The notes beneath the pieces were generated by a model. That model saw only the letters and a program-made list of their open reading frames with translations. It did no database searches and was not told where the DNA came from. Shown here piece after piece: positions 46,717 to 54,235 of a DNA stretch of 64,000 nucleotides. A program made the position numbers and the translations under genes. The DNA is from Stagonosporopsis chrysanthemi (taxonomy: Eukaryota > Ascomycota > Dothideomycetes > Pleosporales > Didymellaceae): the NCBI GenBank assembly GCA_022560025.1, contig JAFISE010000072.1, positions 1-64,000 on the forward strand, read 5' to 3'. How positions within the stretch are numbered: the first letter of the stretch is position 1; the number at the start of each line of letters is the position of its first letter.

Positions 46717-47662
46717 TTATAGAATGCGGTGCCTGAGGGGTGTTAGTCAGCTGATGCGAGGCGATGTCCACGACAGTGTCACCGTGTGCAGAGAAAGACT
46801 GACCTTCTGAATGCTGTCTCGAGGCTGACGGCGCTGAGCTCTGAGTCGTCAGGCAGCTCGTTAAGAAGTGGTACCAGACCAGCGAACTTCTCGCCGCCCT
46901 TGTATGCAAGAACAGCAGGTACGCCTTCCTCTTCCATTTCGGCGTCGGCATTGTGCAGCTTGATAAAGCGCACTGTGTCGTTACGCTTTGCTACTTGGCG
47001 CATGCACTCGTCGACCATGTTGGAGATGTCGGACTGTGGCGTGTTAGATTGGAGCAATACAGCTGGACCTGTAACAGACGTACCATGTCGTTGTAGATGA
47101 AGACTACAACCGTTGTGTCTGACGCTGTCTTCTCAATGGCGTCAAGATAGCCCTCGCCGTCAACGGCAGGCATGCTGCCGTATATTCTCCTGCTGGGGCT
47201 GTTTGTGCGCGACCGTATGCGCTGGCCGGCGTTCTGCAGCTCGCGCAGCCTCGACTCACGCCATTGCTTCATGAAGCCGCCGTCGTTCTCCTCGTCTGAC
47301 GACGCCTGGTCGGCCTGGTAGGCTGTGACGTTGTACTGCTGCGGCGGCGAGGAGCTCTTCTTCCAGGTGAAGCGCCGCGCCTGCTTCTTGGCCTGCTCGA
47401 AGGCCTGGGCATCGGCAATCACGCCCTTGGGCCCTGTGTTGGCCTCGGAGCGGATGTGCGAGGGCATGTAGTAGTTGGAGCGCATGTTGGCGGGTAGGTC
47501 GAGCTCGTCGTCGGTGTCGATGATTTCGTAGCGGTCCTTGTCGGCGCCTTCGGACTCGGGCTCAGAGAGGTCGCTGTCGTTGTGTCGGTCTTCGGGATGT
47601 CTTTCCTCGTGGTCCTTGTCGCGCATAAGCTCGTTGAATTCGTCTTGGGCAGCAGTTGTCAT
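46717..47662 (-). CDS. phnA: phosducin-like protein (G-beta chaperone)
   Basis: A 274-residue protein in three exons: 47662-47084, 47033-46804 and a 16-nt last exon 46732-46717. The frame closes with the family-typical short C-terminus (AFRRHRIL). The first half is acidic and helical (DEFNELMRDKDHEERH). The conserved GPKGVIADAQAFEQAKKQ follows, then the thioredoxin-like domain (TTVVVFIYNDM, FIKLHNADAEMEEEGVPAVLAYKGGE, FAGLVPLLNELPDD). Phosducin-like proteins work with the CCT chaperonin to fold and assemble G-beta/gamma; in Aspergillus PhnA and Cryphonectria BDM-1 they are needed for G-beta signalling. The G-beta gene lies about 1.8 kb upstream on the same strand. Confidence 0.92.
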
Positions 47663-49478
47663 GGTGAAAGAGAGCCGGCCAGGGCGCGGGCGGGCGTGCT
47701 ATTTGTATGGGTGCTGCGGTAAGGTGAGGCAGGAGCGAGTGTCAAGCATCTAGGTTGTCCGAGCTGGATGACAGCTTAGCGGGGTGCAAGGGTCTATTTT
47801 CGAGGAGCAGCCCCGTTTCACCGGCGTGATTGGACACACAGGTGAGGATCTGCTCGCCAGACTGACGACGACCTCCAGCCCACGGCCGTATTCGCGTGGG
47901 CACGGTGCAGCGTCAGCCAGGATGCCCATGGGTGTAGCTTGCCTGGGGCTGAGCAGTGGCGCCTCGGTGAGTGTGACATGCGACGCTCTCCTGGGATCGC
48001 CAAAGATTGGCAAGACGCAGGCACGACTCCTGAAACGACCTCGTCCTCGCGAAACAGAGCTGCGATAACTCACCGAATCACGCCGCACTTGGGTGTTGTC
48101 ACGGCCACCGCGTGCACAGCTTTGAAACGCCTTCTGCTACGCCGACTGGGCATCTACCGAATCGTCACATCACCGTTATGCCCTACATGTCCAGCACATC
48201 AGGGCAACCAGGCTCCATGTTTGCTTTCGCTCATGCTTTGCCATGGGCATATATCGAAACGACTTCCTGAGGCACCAGATTCATGCCGTGTCCTTACCAC
48301 CAGATTGTTAAGATATGCAGTGCATACTATTATATAACAGGAGTGATAAGCAAAGCTAGCCACCCCAGACGATCGATGCTTCCACCATGCTTCCAGAGTC
48401 CTTCCAGAAGCGCGTTTGCCGGCGCCATCTGCTTCAGATTTGCATTTTGGGTCTTCCTCACGCCAGGCAGAAGGGCTTTGCATGAGTCGACCAAAATAAC
48501 AGGCACAGCCATCTTCCATGGCTGCACTGCACTCCGCCGTCACCAGCTGCCACGTGCTTTGCATGTCACCACTCCTGGGCCGAATCCAGGGTCGGACAGC
48601 AGGAGACCCGACTGCATGACGGCTCTTGCGTAGAGCCAATTTTACCGTTTGCTTCGTGACAGTGTGCGGCCGTTGCACACTGTTCACCAGGTGTTCTCTT
48701 TGGCGTCATCCACCTCCAGCCCGCGAGCAACAAGTCTGCTTCTTCGACCGAAGCGCCGAATATGAATTTGCTTGTTCCGAGTGCATCCCATGACGCGTCG
48801 GTGGTCATCTCGTCTGCCGTCTTTTCACCACACGAGAGAGCACGTACGACCGTCGATATAGAACAAATTGACTGCTATCTGCCTACGCACCCATCCCTCG
48901 CATACAAGCACTGGATCATACATAGAATTGAGCCCCACCGCACATCACCAAGCCACCTCATAATCCGAAACGTACATGAAATCCGTCTTGCTCAACTCCA
49001 TCAAGTCGTCCCGCTTTTGAACTGCACACAATAAAAGGAATAAGCCATATCGGAAAAAGTGATGAACGTGTAAATGAGCTTCATATGGAGGGATGGATAG
49101 AATGGTACTATAAGAACAGCCAGCCCGGATCTCCGAGAGGGAAGACGAGTACAGCCCGGTTTGTTGCGAGAGGAAAAGGGACGGGAAAACAGTGGTATGG
49201 AAAGGAAAAGTGTCGCAGCACAAGATGGTCCCGGGCGCCTGTCCACCAAACTGACGCAATAGCCGCCGCTTTGTAGCTTCCAAGAGTGGGTGTGGTATAT
49301 TATGTTGGCCTGTGCAATGTGGCAGGGTCCAACTTCTCCCGGATGAGGTGTAGTGGGTATGTTAAACAGACAAATTCGGAATGGGAGTTCGTGGGACGGC
49401 CAGATTAGAGATACGCGCATGCGGCCGTGATCCAGCTGTGTATCGTAACATGACGTTGCATGCTTTAACGCCGCTCGC
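47663..49478. other. intergenic, phosducin-like promoter, no gene seen
   Basis: About 1.8 kb between G-beta and the phosducin-like gene, both leftward. It should hold the G-beta 3' UTR and the phosducin-like promoter. Frames of 60-160 codons on both strands show no family resemblance. Confidence 0.5.
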
Positions 49479-50898
49479 TTATGCCCAAATGCGCAGCTGT
49501 CGATCGTTAGTTGACTGTAGAGGACAAGGGCTCGAAGGAAGCTTACCATAGAGTCCCATGAACCAGTGCACAAACTGAGTGCATCGTTGCTGACACCGAG
49601 ACAGCTGACACGGTTGTCGTGCCCTTGCAGCGTGCCGACACGCTCGCCACGGAGAACATCCCATACCTGAAAACGGATTAGAAAATGGTATTTGAATATC
49701 TAACGTCATGAAGCGCTTACCTTGCACTCAAAGTCATCGTAACCAGCAAACAAAAGACGGCCAGACACGGAGAAGGCAACCGACGTGATACCGCAGACAG
49801 GCTCGGGGATCTAGGAGATTGTTAGCACACAAGATTGCGGACAGTAGACAGTAATGCAATGTACGCACCTGGTATGAGGCGAGCTCGCGGTCGGCACGAA
49901 TGTCGAACAGACGGCAGGAAGCATCATCAGAACCTGTGCCAAAGGCATTTCCGTTGGGGAAGAACTGGATGGCGTTGATGTCCGAGTCATGGGCGGCGAA
50001 TGTCTGCACACACTTCTGCTGACGGATATCCCACAGCTTGGCAAATGCATCGCAGGCACCAGATACGAACTGGTTGTGGTCGAGGGGGTTGATGCTCAAG
50101 CTCATGACATCGCCGAGATGGTCAGCGAACTCGTGGACCTTGGAGCCGGTCTCCAGATCCCAGAGGACGCAGGTCATGTCGCCAGAGGAGGTCAGGATGC
50201 GCTTGTCGCTGATGAATCTGCAGCAGGACAGGTAGCCGGAATGGCCGGAGAGCTCGCGTGCCACACGTGTAGGGCCTTCTCGGGCAGAGAGGTTGTAGAT
50301 GGAGCAGATGTTGTCGAGGCCACCGCAGGCGACGTAGTTGCCCGACGGCGAGTAGGCGCAGGTCATGACCCACGACGATCGCAGCGGGATGGCGTGGACC
50401 TTGTTTGTGGTGTAGGCGTCCCAGATGATGAGCTTGCCGTCTTGCGAGGCCGAGACGAGGTGGCGGCGGTCGGTGGACCAGTGCATGGCGTAGATCTTTG
50501 CGAGATGGCCCTTGAGGGTGCGCTTGGTCTTCATGGTGAGGCGCGGCAGGGCCTCGACACGATCGCGGGCGACATCGCGGACTGCAGGACAGGGTTAGCA
50601 GAGGGCGGCGACGGGGGCGGGGACGCGTGCAGCGCTGGGCGGCAGGCAGAGAGGCAGAGAGATATGATAAGGCAGAGAGAGACAGAAAGGCAGAGAGAGA
50701 CAGAAAGGCAGAGAGAGATAACAAGGCAGAGAGAGATAACAATGCAGAGAGAGATAACAAGGCAGAGCGACAGAGAGACGTACGGGTTGTGTCAGCAAGC
50801 TCATCCTTCTTCCGTTTTATCCTGTCCTTGAGGGCCTCGGCGTCGCGCCGTGCGACCTGGATCTTTTGCTGGATGGACTCTTGGTTCATGTCGGCCAT
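49479..50898 (-). CDS. sfaD: heterotrimeric G protein beta subunit
   Basis: A 351-residue WD40 protein in five exons: 50898-50784, 50581-49869, 49810-49721, 49666-49547 and an 18-nt last exon 49496-49479. The frame closes exactly, ending SMLRIWA. The N-terminal coiled coil (residues ~1-45, [19 protein letters not shown]) binds G-gamma. Seven WD repeats follow, e.g. [79 protein letters not shown] and [19 protein letters not shown]. Its length and sequence are those of fungal SfaD/GpbA. It acts at the plasma membrane in growth, conidiation and virulence signalling. Intron 1 is 202 bp, much longer than the others, and contains a minisatellite. Confidence 0.96.
50653..50760. repeat. 18-bp minisatellite inside G-beta intron 1
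   Basis: Six head-to-tail 18-bp units on the plus strand. A degenerate first unit (50653-50670) is followed by two copies of GGCAGAGAGAGACAGAAA (50671-50706) and three of the GGCAGAGAGAGATAACAA type (50707-50760, the last starting with T). A partial unit follows. All lie within the first intron of the G-beta gene and account for about half of its length. Confidence 0.9.
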
Positions 50899-51731
50899 GC
50901 TCCTCTGTGGCTGCCAGGGGGGTGGGTGTCGGGGGTCGCGGCGGGCGCGCGAGCGAAAGCGGCGATGCAGGCAAATCCAGGGGGCCTCGCAGGGAGCGCA
51001 GCAGCGCAGGGCACCGAGACGGGCGGCGGCGGCAGGCAGGCAGGCAGGCAGAGGGCAGAGGCAGCAATGGCGGCGGGCGCGCGCGGTGCAGCTGCAATTG
51101 CGTGCGCAGAGAAGGGCTCGGGCGGCGGCGGAGGGTGGTGTGGTGGAGAGGGCTGCGGGCTGCGGGTGCTGGAGGAACTGAGGTAGCACTGTACCTAGCA
51201 GACGCTTGGCCTGGGCCGCGAGACACCAGCTGGGGTTCAAAGGAAGCTGCCCTGGCGGCCGGAGTCCCGCAACGCTGGCGACCACGGCCACTCGCTGCGC
51301 GGCAGACGGGCAGTGGACAGTGCGGGGCTGGCCGCCGTCTGCGTGCAGTGCCGCTGGCAACAGCAATGGCGACGGCTCTGGCTCTGGCTCTGGCTCTGGC
51401 TCTGCGCTGGCTCTGCGCTGGCGCTGCTGCACAGCCTGGCGCTGCTTCTCGCGCGCTGCCTGCGCTGCGTCGGCTGCCTCTGCTGTACGCGCGACCGCTG
51501 TCCACGCCCGGCCTGACGAAGAGGGCGCGCGCAATCTCCTGCTCGACACCGCGCTGCTCCTCCTTTCCGCAGCCCGGCCCCTGATTCGCCCGCACCCACT
51601 CGCGCCCCGGCAAGCGCCAATTGTGCCCGCTGCTATGCCCAAAAGCGCCTCACCACCAGGCGCCGCTCCGAAGTCTGTCGTTTTCGATGTGCACTTCGAG
51701 AAACGTCAACAGCGCCACCAACGCCCGCCCC
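50899..51731. promoter_or_regulatory. divergent GC-rich upstream region, G-beta / deaminase-like
   Basis: About 830 bp, very GC-rich, between two genes that read away from each other. It contains (GGCA)5 at 51031-51050 and (GGCTCT)5 at 51374-51403. Long frames on both strands here are caused by high GC and lack of stop codons rather than by genes. Confidence 0.5.
51374..51403. repeat. GGCTCT hexanucleotide repeat, 5 copies
   Basis: Five perfect GGCTCT units, followed by two imperfect GCGCTGGCTCT-type units. They lie in the shared upstream region of G-beta and the deaminase-like gene. Confidence 0.9.
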
Positions 51732-53219
51732 ATGGCCAACATGGCCGACGCTGCTGCTGCTGCTGCTGCTGCAACTGCTGCAACTGCTGCACCCTCTGTC
51801 GACAGCCGCTTTGCCCGCCGCCTGCCCAAGATCGAAGTGAGCGCGCCTCCAGCCTCCTCCCGCCCGGCCAGCCGTTCGCAGCACTAACCTCGCGCGACGC
51901 AGTTGCACGCACACCTAACCGGGAGCATCAGCCGCGAGTGTCTGCACCACATTTGGGAAACCAAAAAGGCCCAAGATCCTGCATTCGACGTCGAGGACCC
52001 TCTGACTGCCATTCCCTCTGACAAAGTCGACTACGACCTCGACACGTACGCGCCCTCGCTATTTGCTTTGATGCCACGATTCATGTTCTGTCTCCTGTTG
52101 CCGTAGCGAGCTAGCAGCTCTGGCCCTATACCGAGGCTCATTTCTGATACACGTCCTTGTAGTTCCTTGCTTGATCTTGCCAGCATCTCACCTTGTTTGA
52201 CGTGGACTGCCAAAAAACAAAAAAACTGCACTGATACTCGGCAGCCGGTACTGACAAATGGCGCAGGTTTTTTCCACTGTTCTCGTCATACATCTACAAG
52301 CTGTGCAGTGATCTCCCGAGCATTGAGTACGTTCTACAGCAACCACAACATGCCTTTGGTTGACTGGACAAAAGATACTCCACAAATGCCGTGCTGCGAG
52401 ATTTCCAGACAGACGGTGTAGTCTACTTGGAATTGCGAACCACGCCACGAGCTATCCCCGAAAGGGGCATCAGCAAGGATGACTATGTCAAGACTGTTCT
52501 AAACACTCTAAGCGCATGGAACAAGACCGACACCAATTCCTTGCGAGCTTTTTTGCTTCTGTCAGTCGACCGTCGCAACACCATCGCTCAAGCCCAAGAA
52601 GTCGTCGACCTGTGCATCCAGTATCAGTCCGCGGGCGTCGTGGGCATCGATCTCTGTGGTGACCCGGCCAAAGGCGATGTTCGCATCTTCACGAATGCCT
52701 TTGGACGGGCGAAAGCCGCGGGGCTGAAGATGACATTGCACTTCGCCGAAGCCCAGATATCTGCATCTGATACAGAGCTGGAGACGCTCTTGTCGTGGAA
52801 GCCAGACCGACTTGGTCACGTCATCCATGTGAAGGACGAATATTGCAAGATCATCGAACAAGAAAGCATAGGTGTAGAGTTGTGTTTGAGCTGTAACGTC
52901 CATGCTAGGATGATCACAGGGACTTACAGCGACCATCACTTTGGCATGTGGAGGCACACAAGTGTTCCAGTAGCACTCTCTGTAGGTTACTAGCTCCTTG
53001 CTTCTTCGAACGTTGCTGACTGTCGCATAGACCGATGATGTTGGTGTCTTCTGTAGCCCTCTGTCGAACGAGTATGAGCTCGCTGCGCAACACTTCAATC
53101 TCAGTCGTTCGGAGATACGACGACTCTGTGTGCGTGCTGTTGACTCCATATTTACTGGTGACGGGGAGAAGAGCCGTCTTTTGTCAATCTATTCCACTTG
53201 GGATGGCTGGTCAAATTGA
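51732..53219 (+). CDS. adenosine deaminase-like protein (ADAL/N6-methyl-AMP deaminase type)
   Basis: A 367-residue protein in five exons: 51732-51836, 51903-52045, 52267-52326, 52375-52981 and 53031-53219. The frame closes at every junction. The N-terminus holds a poly-Ala stretch encoded by a GCT repeat. The metal-binding LHAHLTGS (His 37 and 39) opens the TIM-barrel; further landmarks are LELRTTPR, GIDLCGDPAKGD, TLHFAEA (catalytic HxxE), DRLGHVIHV, ELCLSCNV and STDDVGVF with the metal-binding Asp. ADAL proteins (MAPDA) deaminate N6-methyl-AMP to IMP, clearing modified purines from RNA turnover. They differ from adenosine and adenine deaminases by motifs such as CLSCNV preceding HPF-like residues. 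Substrate is inferred from family. Intron 2 (221 bp) is longer than the others. Confidence 0.9.
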
Positions 53220-53649
53220 AATGTATATAGCAACAAGTTGACCTCTGCTTCATGTTGAAACCCAACGTCAGCTGCAGAACTGTTCACTGAATGGATCATC
53301 TACCTCTCTTGCCACGAGGCTGTCTGGAAATAGGCGATCAAGCTGACGCGAATGAGACGAGGTGCTCAAACCTTATCACCACAGCACCCTCTTGTGAGCC
53401 ACGGGCGCTACGAACAAGCATTGTAGTACGATTCTCCATTTCTGCATACCACAACTGCTTTGTTTCACTGCTGTGGCCATCCCTTGATTGGTTTCCATGG
53501 TATCCACAAACGCTTCGCTTATGCACAAAGTCCCCCACCTGTCATGCTGTGCTCCCAGAACTGGCCCAGTGAGGCACAGCACCAATCTGCACCCACACAC
53601 CCTCTGATCCAAGAGATATGAAGGCTTGTCAGCGTAGCGCCGTGGAGAT
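53220..53649. other. intergenic, deaminase-like 3' region
   Basis: About 430 bp with only short frames. Its right edge runs into the AT-rich upstream element of the tRNA gene. Confidence 0.5.
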
Positions 53650-53669
53650 TATATATTGATATATTGATC
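53650..53669 (+). promoter_or_regulatory. TATA-type upstream element of the tRNA-Pro gene
   Basis: An AT-rich double TATA (TATATATTGATATATT) lies about 40 to 22 bp before the first tRNA base. That is the position where TFIIIB/TBP binds at Pol III genes with upstream TATA. Assignment is by position and composition. Confidence 0.6.
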
Positions 53670-53700
53670 ACTTTCTTATCGATAAAAGCGGCCTCATGGT

Positions 53701-53752
53701 GTAAGTTCAACCAATGATCCTAGCTCTCAAGCCTCTTCTAACAACCATCCAG
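53701..53752 (+). other. spliceosomal-type intron A inside the tRNA D-arm (after position 11)
   Basis: A 52-bp insertion between tRNA bases 11 and 12. It begins GTAAGTTC, has a CTAAC branch-type motif (TTCTAACAACC) 10 bp before the end, and ends CCAG. Boundaries are fixed by the tRNA sequence: shifting them by one base breaks the D-arm consensus. It has no run of four or more T. Confidence 0.85.
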
Positions 53753-53765
53753 CTAGTGGTATGAT

Positions 53766-53818
53766 GTAAGTTACAATCTTGAGCACACACTACACAGCAA
53801 GTGTCTAACAGCTCCTAG
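53766..53818 (+). other. spliceosomal-type intron B inside the tRNA D-arm (after position 25)
   Basis: A 53-bp insertion between tRNA bases 25 and 26. It begins GTAAGTTA, has a CTAAC branch motif (GTCTAACAGC) 9 bp before the end, and ends CCTAG. Like intron A it shares GTAAGTT and TCTAACA, but the bodies differ. No T4 run is present. The exon between A and B is 13 nt (CTAGTGGTATGAT). Confidence 0.85.
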
Positions 53819-53830
53819 TCCTGCTTTGGG

Positions 53831-53844
53831 TTCATTCTCAAGTC
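53831..53844 (+). other. canonical anticodon-loop tRNA intron
   Basis: A 14-nt insertion directly after position 37 (TTTGGG), the standard site for tRNA splicing endonuclease in eukaryotes. The alternative frame one base later gives the same mature tRNA because of a flanking T. Confidence 0.85.
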
Positions 53845-53885
53845 TGCAGGAGGCCCCGCGTTCGAATCGCGGTGGGGCCCCGTTC

Positions 53886-53901
53886 TTTTTGTCGTTTTTT
53901 T
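53886..53901 (+). terminator. Pol III terminator (T5 and T7)
   Basis: TTTTT begins six bases after the discriminator base and TTTTTTT follows at 53895-53901. This is a typical fungal Pol III terminator with backup. Confidence 0.85.
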
Positions 53902-54235
53902 GCTCTCTTGAGGTAGAGGAAGGGGCTGACGATTTAAGAGATATGCTGCGGAACTGTTGTGTTACAAGAAATGCTGCTAGTGTGTTATTCAATTTATTTA
54001 TTTTGCTTCATGCTGTAGGAAATAATAGTAGAGGAGTAGAGTAAGAACAGCAATAGGAATTCTAAGAACAACTGTGTGTTACATACACATGTAGAGAAAA
54101 ATAGAAGACACGCTGCATCTCTAACATGTACAGTATTGGTAAAGCAAACCTAACAGCCCAAACGCCTACTAACGTAGAATCCTGCGTCAACTTGTTCCAA
54201 TACCTGGGCCCAGTCTCATCATGCTACACCCAAAT
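53902..54235. other. intergenic, tRNA and proline-rich protein 3' region
   Basis: About 330 bp, AT-rich near the tRNA. Only 3' UTR-type sequence is seen. Confidence 0.5.

Larger units (their letters stand above)
53690..53880 (+). tRNA. tRNA-Pro(UGG), interrupted by two spliceosomal-type introns and one anticodon intron
   Basis: Removing 53701-53752, 53766-53818 and 53831-53844 leaves a 72-nt tRNA with every arm intact. Acceptor stem: GGCCTCA (53690-53696) with TGGGGCC (53873-53879), one T-G wobble. D-arm: GTCT/AGTGGTA/TGAT, as in eukaryotic tRNA-Pro. Anticodon stem: CCTGC (53820-53824) with GCAGG (53846-53850), all five pairs Watson-Crick, loop TTTGGGT with anticodon TGG. Variable loop: AGGCC. 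T-arm: CCGCG, loop TTCGAAT, CGCGG. Discriminator: C, as expected for eukaryotic tRNA-Pro. The D-arm matches human tRNA-Pro (GTCTAG.GGTATGATT) almost base for base from memory, so the identity is not in doubt. The 14-nt intron after position 37 is at the normal site for tRNA endonuclease. The other two are not. Confidence 0.93.

Noticed and set aside
46058..46951. 297-codon minus-strand frame
   Set aside because: Overlaps phosducin-like exons 2 and 3 in a different frame and shows no conserved content.
50122..51642. 506-codon minus-strand frame across G-beta exons and upstream DNA
   Set aside because: It is an alternative frame of G-beta exon 2 joined to GC-rich upstream DNA and an intron minisatellite.
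11036..53219. Functional link between the Saf1-like F-box protein and the deaminase-like protein
   Set aside because: Yeast Saf1 targets the adenine deaminase Aah1, but the deaminase here is of the ADAL type and the genes are about 38 kb apart; co-occurrence is probably chance.
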